Source of the DNA: a virus
Length of the DNA stretch: 43,727 nucleotides
Direction: 5' to 3' (one strand)
Virus record (IMG/VR): IMGVR_UViG_3300021957_000079
Span: 1-43,727 of that record
The position numbers were made by a program, and so were the translations under genes. This document shows, one piece after another, positions 6,054 to 14,464 of the stretch (positions are counted from its first letter, which is position 1; the number at the start of each line of letters is the position of its first letter). The notes beneath the pieces were generated by a model, which was given only the letters and a program-made list of their open reading frames with translations, did not search any database and had not been told where the DNA came from.

Positions 6054-8005
6054 AAGAAATTACCGCCGCCACTTAAACCAAGTTGTTTTGCATAACGTGG
6101 AAGATTACAACTCCAGTATCCTGCCTTGGTTCTATCTTTTTGTTGATCACAGTTGTGACGAGCAGCAAAACTTTTTCTTGCATCCTTATCTGACAACTTA
6201 ACCTTTAGTCCACTCGTATCACCGAATGTAACCTTTTTAACATTACCTGTCTTTGGGTCTTTAACATACACATAGTATTTTTTAGGCCCACCGACCTTTG
6301 GTTTATTTAGTTCTACATCTTTTTCTTCAAACATCATAGGACAATCTAGTGGAACATGTTCTCCCTGATACATATCGTATTTACCGATATCACCTTCCAT
6401 CAGTTCCTTATCAAAACCTACTGGACTGTAAACTCCTACTTTATATGCATCTCTTTTCTCTGTAAAGAAATCATAGTACTTTTCTGAACCAACACGATAT
6501 TGATTTGATTCGATTAAACTTGATGTTTCGCATTCGTTACAACAATCTGGTGTTCCACACTTTGTATGTTCCTTAAACGAAAACGGTTTCTTCTCTTGGC
6601 CTGGCGTCATGTCTTGAAACAATTCCCTTCTGGCATTTGTGCCAACTTCACGAGCATCTTCTTTTTCTTCTTTTTGCCCTTTAGCCTGTTTCCACAAGTC
6701 TGCATCAGCAGTTGTTCTTGTCTTACCACCAGTAAGGAATGAGTTCACTCTTGCGAATGCCCACTGTTGTGGAGTAGTTCCTGGCCTATGTCCTGTTTTC
6801 CATGCAGCCATACCTCTATCGTATACTTTCTTTAGAATACCATATGATATACCAGACTTATCTGATTTGTCAACAAGCCCTTTAATCTTTTCGTCTAACT
6901 GAACTTCTTCTTTAGGAACACAGTTTGGCACCATTTTGCCATTCTTCTTTTTCATTCCCTGTTGTCTGTGAGTATCCCAACATGGGTCTTCCTCACCAAA
7001 CATATCTTTAAATTTCTTTGTGTACTTAGATGGTTTAGTATCTGCATTACCATCTCCTGGCGCAGGCCCATCTTTCTTCTTTGCAAAGTGTGCCGCACGT
7101 TTCTGTTTAGTGGACTTTGACATTGCATCACCATCAGCATCTTTTGCATAATACTTGGCTGGTTCAGTACCTTTTCTATCTTTAATATCTTTATCTTGTT
7201 TTACTTCGTACAACCACTTCTTGTGTGTAGTACCATCTTGTTCTGCAAACACAAGATAGTTAGTTCCTCTACGAATAACTTTACCAGAAACACCAGTGTA
7301 ATTATCTTCTACGATATCACCGATAGCATATAGTGTACCTTCGATATACATATCACGAATAACATCTTCTTCAGTCTGTTCTACTTGATGTGTGATAAAA
7401 GATTCACGAATACCCATATACTTACGAACATCTTTGAATAGAGACATTCCCTGTTTAAAGTTTTTAGGAAGTCCATTCTTAAACGAATCAAAATCATCAG
7501 ATGATGCCGCAGCTCTCATCTTAGATGCAGACATTCCAGTAACACCTTCTGCATCTGGGTCTCTTTCACCAGCAGATACAACTTCAATGTTATCAAAACC
7601 ATAGTAACCATGTCCTGATTCAACACCATTGTATTTGTTCAACAACGTATCAAACTCTTGTACTCTGTCAGAACCAACAACCATTATTACTGATTTATGG
7701 CCTTTGTTGTGTAGTGAGACTGCAATCTCAAATACGTTTCTTGCTTTATCTACAACAATTTTTCTGGCATGTTTTGGGAACATCTTCTTCATGTATGCAA
7801 CTTTCTTTACATACGGAAGAGGGTCTTTCTTAGGATTTTCAGAGTGAGATGCAAACACATAATATGGAGCGCCGACATTCTTTTTAGCCTGTCCAGCAAC
7901 TGCATCCATCAATTTTTCATGTCCAGTTGTTGGTGGATTGAATCTACCAAAAGTGAACACAGCAGTGTCACCTCTAGCTTCTCTTATTTCTGAAAACTTC
8001 TTCAT
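6047..8005 (-). CDS. Nucleotidyltransferase fusion, candidate gp21-processed polyprotein
   Basis: A 652-aa multidomain protein. Residues 1-9 (MKKFSEIRE) resemble a capsid-targeting leader with an IRE end. Residues 14-190 are a cytidylyltransferase-like Rossmann domain: FGRFNPPTTGHEKL (19-32) matches the HxGH region and TGMSASKMR (156-164) the ISSTxxR region, as in NMN or phosphopantetheine adenylyltransferases. After an IRE at 199-201 comes a small beta domain (about 205-268). Residues about 370-440 (after LDE at 370-372) match the DUF5824 type, SYGILKKVYDRGMAAWKTGH. A Cys cluster (C483, C488, C489, C492) follows. The C terminus (575-652, KKYYVYVKDPKTGNVKKVTFG onward) is a conserved marine-phage module. 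The substrate is unknown, as is whether the domains separate. Confidence 0.85.
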   Translation of the reverse strand: MKKFSEIREARGDTAVFTFGRFNPPTTGHEKLMDAVAGQAKKNVGAPYYVFASHSENPKKDPLPYVKKVAYMKKMFPKHARKIVVDKARNVFEIAVSLHNKGHKSVIMVVGSDRVQEFDTLLNKYNGVESGHGYYGFDNIEVVSAGERDPDAEGVTGMSASKMRAAASSDDFDSFKNGLPKNFKQGMSLFKDVRKYMGIRESFITHQVEQTEEDVIRDMYIEGTLYAIGDIVEDNYTGVSGKVIRRGTNYLVFAEQDGTTHKKWLYEVKQDKDIKDRKGTEPAKYYAKDADGDAMSKSTKQKRAAHFAKKKDGPAPGDGNADTKPSKYTKKFKDMFGEEDPCWDTHRQQGMKKKNGKMVPNCVPKEEVQLDEKIKGLVDKSDKSGISYGILKKVYDRGMAAWKTGHRPGTTPQQWAFARVNSFLTGGKTRTTADADLWKQAKGQKEEKEDAREVGTNARRELFQDMTPGQEKKPFSFKEHTKCGTPDCCNECETSSLIESNQYRVGSEKYYDFFTEKRDAYKVGVYSPVGFDKELMEGDIGKYDMYQGEHVPLDCPMMFEEKDVELNKPKVGGPKKYYVYVKDPKTGNVKKVTFGDTSGLKVKLSDKDARKSFAARHNCDQQKDRTKAGYWSCNLPRYAKQLGLSGGGNFFW

Positions 8006-9252
8006 TTATCCCATGCCTTTATTGCAGTAAAGTTATTAAAACTAAATTCCATTCTATCTACGAGTTTAACTGCATCGCCGGATACTCTGTCGATTGCAAC
8101 ATAACCTTCTGGATTAACCACTTTAAATCCATTAGCAGTCTTAATAAAGGTATCAGTTAATCCCTTAACACTATTTAGTTTACTTACAATCCCCATCTTA
8201 GCATCTACTAAATGGCCTTGGAACGCAATAACACTTTCTAAATTTTTCGTATGTTTCTTCATTTCACGAACATACTCTGTTTGGAGATTAGTATATTTCT
8301 CTTTACCCTTATCACTTTTTACTTTGTCAATCTGTTTCTGAATTGACATTTCTACCCACTTTTCATATCCCTTAGCATGTGCCTTTGGATTAGTAATTTT
8401 TTGTCCTTCACGAACCTTACTATTATTATAAGTCTTTAGTGACGCACCAGCAAGAGCTCCTGTCATACTATCTTGTAGTTTTAAGAACTTTGCTAACATA
8501 GGTGCATTAATTTTTTGGAATGTAGAACCAGCAGATGATAGTGACTTAGTAACCTTTGCAGTTTCATTAGAAGTCATTGTCGCTTTACCAGATACATCTT
8601 TATATGTTGCATCATCCATCCATACAGATGAAGGTTTAGATAACCCTTTGATGTTTGCACCAAATGATGCTTTCATATCTTGTAATGCATCACCAGTATA
8701 TGTTGTGTGCCATACAATACCAATTTTTGCAGTATTGATTTGTTTACCAATATCTGATGTAGGGTCTACTGCATATACAATTGTATTAGGTTGAAATGTG
8801 ATGAATGACTTTCCATCAATTTTCTCTGAAGACTTATCTTCTGATGTAAACATCAAGTCTCCTTGAAGAACACCTTTAATACCTAACTTAGAAAACTCTT
8901 CTAATGCAACTTTGAACTTCGTATTTAATGCACCAGATAATCCATCATCATCAATCTCTTTTGCGGTCTTGTACAACTTTGGAGTTGCGTTGAATACTGA
9001 CTTCTTTGCAACAAAGAACTTACCATCAGCAGGGTCAATACCAGCAAAGATTGCAGGCGCACCGTCCCACTTAACAGTCATGTTTACGGATGAACGTGCC
9101 TCACCAGCAAGCATATCTCTTAAAGAACGAACAAAGTTAATTGCAGCTCTACCGCCTGGCACACCAAAGTTTAATATCTCATCTTCGATATGTTCTAGGT
9201 GTAGATTTTTACCACCCTTGTCTTCTGTCAAGTATGAACTAAAGTTTATCAT
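8002..9252 (-). CDS. DUF6267-like protein with ligase-like KxDG motif
   Basis: A 416-aa protein that I match from memory to the DUF6267 family of marine T4-like phages. It begins MINFSSYLTE, a capsid-targeting-like leader. K61-W-D63-G64 in NMTVKWDGAPAIFAG looks like motif I of the covalent nucleotidyltransferase superfamily (DNA/RNA ligases), where the lysine is adenylated. LQGDLMF (129-135) fits motif III. PEGYVAI (381-387) and AVKLVDR (394-400) near the C terminus look like motifs IV and V. The III-IV spacing of about 250 residues is far longer than in classical ligases and is filled by a helical insert. An AAAGG ribosome binding site lies 7 bases before the ATG. Ligase activity is a hypothesis; a capsid-packaged role is inferred. 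Confidence 0.8.
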   Translation of the reverse strand: MINFSSYLTEDKGGKNLHLEHIEDEILNFGVPGGRAAINFVRSLRDMLAGEARSSVNMTVKWDGAPAIFAGIDPADGKFFVAKKSVFNATPKLYKTAKEIDDDGLSGALNTKFKVALEEFSKLGIKGVLQGDLMFTSEDKSSEKIDGKSFITFQPNTIVYAVDPTSDIGKQINTAKIGIVWHTTYTGDALQDMKASFGANIKGLSKPSSVWMDDATYKDVSGKATMTSNETAKVTKSLSSAGSTFQKINAPMLAKFLKLQDSMTGALAGASLKTYNNSKVREGQKITNPKAHAKGYEKWVEMSIQKQIDKVKSDKGKEKYTNLQTEYVREMKKHTKNLESVIAFQGHLVDAKMGIVSKLNSVKGLTDTFIKTANGFKVVNPEGYVAIDRVSGDAVKLVDRMEFSFNNFTAIKAWDK

Positions 9253-10628
9253 TAATATGCCTTTAAATGTACACAGGAAGATTCTGATTCAGACTTAGCA
9301 TATCTATATGCAAGTTGTAAGAACTTCTGTTCTTTTCCTTCTAGTCGATTAAACATAAATGTTACTAGATATTTTGACTCTAACCAACCACTATCTTTTT
9401 TACCCAACTTCTTTTTAAATTCATTCAAGTCTATTTTACTATCTTCACCAGCCTGTAAATATTCTGCATAGAACATTTCAAAAAACTTATCATTGTCACT
9501 TTTAATAAGTTTTTCAATTTGTTTTCTTTGAGGAATTGGTTCTGCACCAGCAGCAATAAGAACTTTTCCTATTGGACTTTTTGGGCCACCATCTCCACTC
9601 AACTTACCATGTTTTGCTTTATTACCAATAAGTTCGCCTTGGAAGGCAGGGAATGTTCTAAATTGCATTTCCATACCACCAGCACCAAAAAGATAACCAT
9701 CTTTAGAACTAAAGAAGTCTCTTTTACCTAATGACTTTTTTGTATACTTTGGGGATTTGTGAGGTTTCTTATAGTTAAGTTGTGCAAACTTAACCTTTGT
9801 TGTTTTCTTTAGTGACACACCTATAATGTCACGAGCGGCATATGCCTTCAACAATTCTTGATTAATATATGGTAGTGAAGGATCAGCAGCAAAGTCATAG
9901 TTACTAATAGAACTATCCACAGTCATCCAAATATCTGCTGGTGTCCATTTATTAATATCTGTAAAATAATTTTGTCCAGAGTTTTTGAATAAACCCTCAA
10001 TCATTTTCACAAAGTCTGAACCTCTGTGGAATGTATATTGTTTTCTACCTAATGCCTTGTACATACCCTTTGCAACAGATATAGAAGATGTAACCCAATC
10101 ATCACTTAGGTTTTCAATCTCATCCCAAGATGCATCAACCTTAACTTGACTATATGCAGCTTGCAACTCTAACATGTTAAAGTCTGTTTTTGGATTATTC
10201 CAGATTGCTTGGTTGTATACACACTGTGCAGATTCTGCTGCTCGTGTACCAGAAGAACCACCACCAGAACCTTTACCACCACCGAAAGTGCCAGTCTTTT
10301 CTATTTCCGTAATTCTTAGGAGTTTACCATTAGATGCATTGAAGGAGGCTTTGCCACGAGGAAATGCAGTGTCATAATCACCTTTATCAAATGCAACCTT
10401 TAGTGCATTGTCAATCCAAGTAATAGATACTTCACCTACGTCTGTTGGAATTTTAGTTCCATCATCAATAATAGACTGAAGAATACTGGCATTCTGCCTT
10501 TTAGCAACATCTGCTTTACTTAGATTTGATTCTGATAACTCAGAGTATGAGCTTTGAATTCTAACAACATGATTTACTTTGGACTCGTCCACAGGATTTA
10601 GTTGTCGGAAATACTTTCTGACTGACAT
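9252..10628 (-). CDS. Conserved hypothetical protein heading the late virion module
   Basis: A 458-aa protein of no known fold to me. Features are a helical N terminus, a flexible Gly/Ser stretch around residues 114-126 followed by ESAQCVYNQAIWNN, and a central region with HRGSDFVKMIEGLF. A C-terminal part carries basic strands and MEMQFRTFPAFQGELIGNKA. I recall similar proteins in cyanophages and jumbo phages, where the glycine-rich stretch also precedes an ESxQCxY motif. GGAGAACTTGATAA precedes the ATG. It is the first gene after an exact late-promoter match, so it is probably made late and may be a virion protein. It is directly coupled to the KxDG protein. Confidence 0.75.
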   Translation of the reverse strand: MSVRKYFRQLNPVDESKVNHVVRIQSSYSELSESNLSKADVAKRQNASILQSIIDDGTKIPTDVGEVSITWIDNALKVAFDKGDYDTAFPRGKASFNASNGKLLRITEIEKTGTFGGGKGSGGGSSGTRAAESAQCVYNQAIWNNPKTDFNMLELQAAYSQVKVDASWDEIENLSDDWVTSSISVAKGMYKALGRKQYTFHRGSDFVKMIEGLFKNSGQNYFTDINKWTPADIWMTVDSSISNYDFAADPSLPYINQELLKAYAARDIIGVSLKKTTKVKFAQLNYKKPHKSPKYTKKSLGKRDFFSSKDGYLFGAGGMEMQFRTFPAFQGELIGNKAKHGKLSGDGGPKSPIGKVLIAAGAEPIPQRKQIEKLIKSDNDKFFEMFYAEYLQAGEDSKIDLNEFKKKLGKKDSGWLESKYLVTFMFNRLEGKEQKFLQLAYRYAKSESESSCVHLKAY

Positions 10629-10664
10629 TTATCAAGTTCTCCATTAATACAATTATTACTATTC

Positions 10665-10672
10665 TATTTATA
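10665..10672 (-). promoter_or_regulatory. T4-type late promoter (TATAAATA)
   Basis: An exact TATAAATA on the minus strand, 37 bases upstream of the 458-aa gene. The predicted start (about 6 bases downstream) is a G near 10659. A TTGACA at 10692-10697 lies 19 bases upstream, inside the end of the previous gene, so a weak sigma70 overlay is possible. It would drive the whole module down to position 1. Confidence 0.75.
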
Positions 10673-10680
10673 ATAACAGA

Positions 10681-10911
10681 TTATTCAGTAATGTCAAGCT
10701 CCCTCTGACCTTTCATAAACTTAGGTAGAGGAATATTTTCTCCAAAAGGTTTAACTCGCATCAATTGTTCTGATAACAATTCAGCATCTCTTTTATTTTT
10801 AAAAGTACGCACAACATCGTTAGTGGGAAATTCAACAACTTCCCATCTATTATTATTTTTATTTACAAAGTACGTTACTTTTTTATACTTTGATATCCGT
10901 GAATTTCTCAT
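10681..10911 (-). CDS. Small hypothetical basic protein
   Basis: A 76-aa protein. The open frame extends to 11016, but that part overlaps gp41 deeply, and an AAAAGG precedes the ATG at 10911, so I place the start there (29-base overlap with gp41). The sequence KYKKVTYFVNKNNNRWEVVEFPTNDVVRTFKNKRDAE has a beta-beta-alpha look typical of small DNA- or RNA-binding phage proteins. It ends with KFMKGQRELDITE. The function is unknown. Transcribed last in the MazG-UvsX-gp41 unit, it may act in replication. Confidence 0.65.
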   Translation of the reverse strand: MRNSRISKYKKVTYFVNKNNNRWEVVEFPTNDVVRTFKNKRDAELLSEQLMRVKPFGENIPLPKFMKGQRELDITE

Positions 10912-12292
10912 AAGCCTTTTCCCCAAGACCCACTCCGAAAGTCGTTTTATCAAATGTCGATTCATCTTGTTGTCCACTGTCAATAATGTCATCTTGCGCT
11001 TCCTGTTCACAATCATATAATTTCATTTTCGCTCTGTCGATACCTACAACAAACCTCTTGTTTGCGCCAGGGTCATTATAACGATTCTTCAACTGTTTAA
11101 CCATTATCTGGTTAAGTGACTCTAAATCTTCTGTCGAGATAAGAGCGAACATAAGGTCAGCCGTAGCAGGCAAACCAAAACTTTCTGATGTATCTTCCAA
11201 ACCAACATCTGAGTTGGCGTACCCACCCCTAGTCGTTTGTGTTGCCGACATAATCGGCACATTATTTTCAACTGCAAGACCCCTAAGTTCTTCTGCGATT
11301 GCTTTGATGTAAAAATATGATCCGACATTCGCATTCCCCTTGAACCTTGATGAAGAACATATATTTAGATAGTCAATAAAAATGATATCTGGTTTAAATG
11401 ATTTCTTCAGTGATAATTCTTTTAACAATCCTCTGAAGTGTCCAGTATGGGCAGATGCAGTAGGATATTCTTTGATAATTAACTTTCCGTTAGTCTTTGT
11501 TTGTATTTTGGATAAACGGTCTGAGAACATCTTTTTAGGCAAATCATGTAAATCATCCATAGTGATATTCATTAAATTTGCGTCAATACGTTCAGCAATG
11601 CGTTCTTCTGCCATCTCCAAAGTTATATATAGAACATTCTTACCTTGCATAAGTGTGGACGCAGCCATGTGACACATGAACAACGATTTACCTACACCTG
11701 TACCAGCAAGTGCAATGTTCAAAGTTTTTTGTGGTAATCCACCCTTGGTAATCTTGTTGAAATATTCCAAGTCGAATTCGACCTTTTCTTCTACCTTGTG
11801 ATAGAAGTCAAATCGTTCTTCACCGTTTTCTACATAGTCGTGTCCAACATTCTGATCGAAACCAACAGCAAGTGCCTCTGATAAAATAGATGGTATTGCT
11901 TCTGGCGTATGTTCTTTATCTTTACCTTCAATAATTTGGATACCATTAAGGATTGCATTGTAGACTGCTTTATCCTTACAAAACTTTTCTGTAGTATCAA
12001 CTAACCATTGCATATCAACTTCTGCATCTGATAAGGTTTCTATGATACCAAGAACCTTTTTGAATTGTTCTTCTGCTAGGTCTTTACGGCCGTCAAGCTC
12101 GATTGAAAGACTTTCTTTTGTAGGTTGATTGTTATACTTCTCCCAGAACTTACCAATCTCTTCAAAGATTACTCGTTCACTAGGGTCAGTAAAATACTCA
12201 GATTTAATAAACGGAAGAACCCTTCTAGCATAGGGTTCATTCATAATCAAATTAGAAAGTGCGGTTCGTTCAATCGTTTGAAGTGTTGACAT
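10883..12292 (-). CDS. 41: Replicative DNA helicase (gp41, DnaB family)
   Basis: A 469-aa protein, close to T4 gp41 in length. It unwinds duplex DNA 5'-3' ahead of the fork as a hexamer and partners with primase. The N-terminal helical domain is followed by a RecA-like core: Walker A GTGVGKS in LAGTGVGKSLFMCHMAAS (about residue 195), Walker B DIIFIDYLN (about 302), then a QTTRGG segment and a late KNRYNDPGANKRF arginine region. The ATG at 12292 overlaps the end of the 115-aa gene by 23 bases. A sigma70-like promoter at 12402-12431 may give it its own transcript in addition to the MazG-UvsX unit. Confidence 0.95.
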   Translation of the reverse strand: MSTLQTIERTALSNLIMNEPYARRVLPFIKSEYFTDPSERVIFEEIGKFWEKYNNQPTKESLSIELDGRKDLAEEQFKKVLGIIETLSDAEVDMQWLVDTTEKFCKDKAVYNAILNGIQIIEGKDKEHTPEAIPSILSEALAVGFDQNVGHDYVENGEERFDFYHKVEEKVEFDLEYFNKITKGGLPQKTLNIALAGTGVGKSLFMCHMAASTLMQGKNVLYITLEMAEERIAERIDANLMNITMDDLHDLPKKMFSDRLSKIQTKTNGKLIIKEYPTASAHTGHFRGLLKELSLKKSFKPDIIFIDYLNICSSSRFKGNANVGSYFYIKAIAEELRGLAVENNVPIMSATQTTRGGYANSDVGLEDTSESFGLPATADLMFALISTEDLESLNQIMVKQLKNRYNDPGANKRFVVGIDRAKMKLYDCEQEAQDDIIDSGQQDESTFDKTTFGVGLGEKAYEKFTDIKV

Positions 12293-12617
12293 ATTGTAAA
12301 TCGTTATCCTCTACTTGTTTCTCAATTAAATGCATGAGTATATCTCCAAGTAAATTCTTGAAGTCTAAATCTTCTTGCAAATCTTTTTCACTATAACTTG
12401 GAGTATACACTATATCATAGTGAAATGTCAAGGGCAAACTGCCATCTTCTGTCTCATCACCGAAAGAAACTTTACTATACTCAAGGATAATGTTTTCATA
12501 CTCACCAGTAACACCAGTGAGTTTTAGTGCAGTCCACTTTTCATCTTCCTCTTTGTCATTACTAACAAATATAAAAGACCTTTCGATATCAATATTATTC
12601 AATGACTTCTTCCTCAT
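12270..12617 (-). CDS. Hypothetical protein between UvsX and gp41
   Basis: A 115-aa acidic protein. The frame opens much further upstream, but that part lies inside uvsX, so the true start is near 12617 (ATG, 23-base overlap). A TTG a few codons later with AGGAAG 6 bases upstream is an equally good alternative. The core ([39 protein letters not shown]) is beta-rich and the C terminus helical. In T4 this position is held by gene 40, but I see no clear similarity. Its location suggests a replication or recombination accessory role. Confidence 0.7.
   Translation of the reverse strand: MRKKSLNNIDIERSFIFVSNDKEEDEKWTALKLTGVTGEYENIILEYSKVSFGDETEDGSLPLTFHYDIVYTPSYSEKDLQEDLDFKNLLGDILMHLIEKQVEDNDLQYVNTSND
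12402..12431 (-). promoter_or_regulatory. Internal sigma70-like promoter before gp41
   Basis: TTGACA (12426-12431), 18 bases, then TATACT (12402-12407) on the minus strand. The -35 is followed by TTT, as at other early promoters here. It lies inside the 115-aa gene, about 100 bases upstream of the gp41 start. The 18-bp spacing is acceptable. Coding constraint could produce it by chance. Confidence 0.5.
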
Positions 12618-13644
12618 CATCTTCAATATCCATCTGGCCACCATACTTAAATTCTTTACTTGCTGCATCATCCAACTGTTGCATAACTTCTTCTGTAAAG
12701 AACTTCTCTGGATTATTATTAATTGTTTTACCAAATGTTTTTGTACCATCAGGCAACTCAATACGAGTTGATACTGATTTAAATATACCATACTTCAATG
12801 CAAGTTCAAGTAATCCGTAATATCTATCTAGTCCACGTTGGTACATTAATCGTACATCAACCATCTTGTTCTCAATAGTCAAACGAGACTTTGCATTCTT
12901 ACAATGAATGATATTACCTACCACCTCTGTACCGTCTTTCTCTTTCTTCTTAGAAAGATACACGATAGATGAAGCGGCATACTTCAGTCCAGAACCACCA
13001 CCCATTTCTTTGGTAGGGAACATAGAACCCACAACGTCATATGTGTGATTAGTAACTACCATAGGAACTTTCGCTCTACCTAGTTTCAATGTCAATACAC
13101 GAAATGCAGCCTTGAGAACTTGCGCTCGTGTCATATCTCTTGTCTCTTTACCATCAGAAGTATCTTCTACTTCTTTAGTTGTAGATAACATACCAAGTGA
13201 ATCCAAACATAACAACATTGGTTTTCTATCTGATTCATTTTGTTGCAGATATGCATCCAATACCTTTAATGATTGTGTACGAAATTCTTGTACAGTTGTT
13301 ACAGGTAAGATAACCATACGAGATGGGTCGATACCTCTATCTACAACCATCTGTTGTGTAATAGCAGATTCAGACTCAAAATACAACACACCAGCATCTG
13401 GGTTTGCATCAAGGAATGACTTAACCATGCCCATAATAAAGAAAGTTTTACCAGTTGCACTGGCTCCTGCAATTGCAGTAATCTTGTTTGATGGCAATCC
13501 ACCATAAATTGAACCACTCAGCAGTGCATTGAAGATATAAGAACCAGTATCAATAAACGAATCTACATCTCCAGCCTCAACTCCATCTGCAACTAAACTT
13601 GCATATTCATTACCAGCAGTTTTTGCAATATTATTCCAATCCAT
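12595..13644 (-). CDS. uvsX: UvsX RecA-like recombinase
   Basis: A 349-aa protein. UvsX forms filaments on single-stranded DNA, catalyses strand exchange and starts recombination-dependent replication with UvsY, which is also encoded here. Walker A is GASATGKT in [19 protein letters not shown] (about residue 59), Walker B is LLCLDSLG (about 146), and [14 protein letters not shown] (about 215) corresponds to the DNA-binding loop region. The C terminus is acidic ([10 protein letters not shown]), as in T4 UvsX. It starts where the MazG-like gene stops. Length and motif order match the family. Confidence 0.95.
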   Translation of the reverse strand: MDWNNIAKTAGNEYASLVADGVEAGDVDSFIDTGSYIFNALLSGSIYGGLPSNKITAIAGASATGKTFFIMGMVKSFLDANPDAGVLYFESESAITQQMVVDRGIDPSRMVILPVTTVQEFRTQSLKVLDAYLQQNESDRKPMLLCLDSLGMLSTTKEVEDTSDGKETRDMTRAQVLKAAFRVLTLKLGRAKVPMVVTNHTYDVVGSMFPTKEMGGGSGLKYAASSIVYLSKKKEKDGTEVVGNIIHCKNAKSRLTIENKMVDVRLMYQRGLDRYYGLLELALKYGIFKSVSTRIELPDGTKTFGKTINNNPEKFFTEEVMQQLDDAASKEFKYGGQMDIEDDEEEVIE

Positions 13645-14063
13645 TAAATATCATCCTCTTTTCTGTTGTTAGAACGAAACGACTCAAATCCATCAGGATA
13701 ACGTGCTTCCAACTTTTCAATATTCATATATATGATATCTTCTATGCTGGTATCCAAGGCAATACAGGCCTGTGAAATATACCACATAATATCTCCAAGT
13801 TCTCGTTTCATATGATAGATGGTATGTTCATCCATTGGTTTCCCTTGGAACAAACATTTCTTTACTACTTCAGTAAATTCACCACCCTCTGCACAGATAC
13901 CTAATGCAGCTGTCAATAATCGTTCTGGGGGAACACCCTGTTCATCAATTATATCTAGTGCGTCTGAAAAGTCTTCTGCATTCTTAGATGCATCAGAAGT
14001 TACCTCATCGACAAATCGAGTATAGTCAAGTAAAAAATCTTCATCTTGTTGTGTCATATCCAT
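13644..14063 (-). CDS. MazG-like nucleotide pyrophosphohydrolase
   Basis: A 139-aa all-helical protein. The MazG-type metal-binding signature is visible: EGGEFTE (about 71-77) then RELGD (about 105-109), giving E-x-x-E and E-x-x-D. MazG-like enzymes hydrolyse NTPs or dNTPs to monophosphate and pyrophosphate. In marine phages they are proposed to tune nucleotide pools or alarmones, which is not shown here. The single-domain length fits the short phage form. It is the first gene after a sigma70-like promoter and is followed directly by uvsX, so early or middle expression is likely. The substrate is unknown. Confidence 0.85.
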   Translation of the reverse strand: MDMTQQDEDFLLDYTRFVDEVTSDASKNAEDFSDALDIIDEQGVPPERLLTAALGICAEGGEFTEVVKKCLFQGKPMDEHTIYHMKRELGDIMWYISQACIALDTSIEDIIYMNIEKLEARYPDGFESFRSNNRKEDDI

Positions 14064-14082
14064 ATCCTTTATTATTTAATAT

Positions 14083-14111
14083 ATAATACTATAAAAGTTC
14101 TCTAAAGTCAA
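14083..14111 (-). promoter_or_regulatory. Sigma70-like promoter for MazG-UvsX-gp41
   Basis: TTGACT (14106-14111), 17 bases, TATTAT (14083-14088) on the minus strand, just upstream of the MazG-like gene. The -35 lies within 6 bases of the preceding stop codon. The context TTGACTTT resembles the TTGACATT shared by other early promoters in the window. Confidence 0.75.
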
Positions 14112-14116
14112 GAGAT

Positions 14117-14413
14117 TTATAGAATAACACTTTTTTGTGGAACTTGAATTCCACTTGTCTGTGTTTGCCATCCTTCAGCAATTTGTTGCATAGTAGGTAC
14201 GATAAATGATACACATGTTTTATTAAACTGTAAAGTTCCATCTACCTTATCACCTGTCATACAAACACCATCAACTAGAGCTACACCCTTTTCATTTACT
14301 TGTACCAAACGTGGGCGTTCAATAGTATAGGACATCATATCATCTGTGATGTATCTCCCAATAATTTCTGCACCGTTTGTTAGCACAAGTGTTACAATAT
14401 CATTCTTATTCAT
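14117..14413 (-). CDS. Sm-like small phage protein
   Basis: A 98-aa protein. The opening MNKNDIVTLVLTNGAEIIGRYITDDMMSYTIERPRLVQV has the strand pattern of an Sm/LSm fold: an N-terminal strand, a [N/S]GxExxG turn, then a five-strand barrel. Sm-like proteins bind RNA or act as oligomeric scaffolds. A second protein with the same N-terminal pattern is encoded at 30007-30393, so the phage carries two. The C-terminal tail (IAEGWQTQTSGIQVPQKSVIL) is extended. It lies between the ParB-like gene and the MazG promoter. The Sm assignment is a pattern-based inference. Confidence 0.65.
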   Translation of the reverse strand: MNKNDIVTLVLTNGAEIIGRYITDDMMSYTIERPRLVQVNEKGVALVDGVCMTGDKVDGTLQFNKTCVSFIVPTMQQIAEGWQTQTSGIQVPQKSVIL

Positions 14414-14432
14414 TATATTTTCCTATGTTAGT

Positions 14433-14455
14433 GGGGAGAGCGTTAAACTCTCCCC
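14433..14455 (-). promoter_or_regulatory. Strong intercistronic hairpin
   Basis: A perfect 8-bp stem GGGGAGAG/CTCTCCCC (14448-14455 and 14433-14440) with a 7-base loop, between the ParB-like stop and the Sm-like gene. No U-run follows on the minus strand, so it is a poor intrinsic terminator. An mRNA processing or stabilising hairpin, or translation control of the Sm-like gene, is more likely. Confidence 0.6.
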
Positions 14456-14464
14456 TTAGTTTAT

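Noticed and set aside
12620-12791. Upstream extension of the 115-aa gene
   Set aside because: It lies inside uvsX and its sequence is low-quality shadow translation of that gene; the true start is near 12617.
14433-14455. Intrinsic terminator between ParB-like and Sm-like genes
   Set aside because: Stem is strong but no U-run follows on the transcribed strand; kept only as an intercistronic hairpin.
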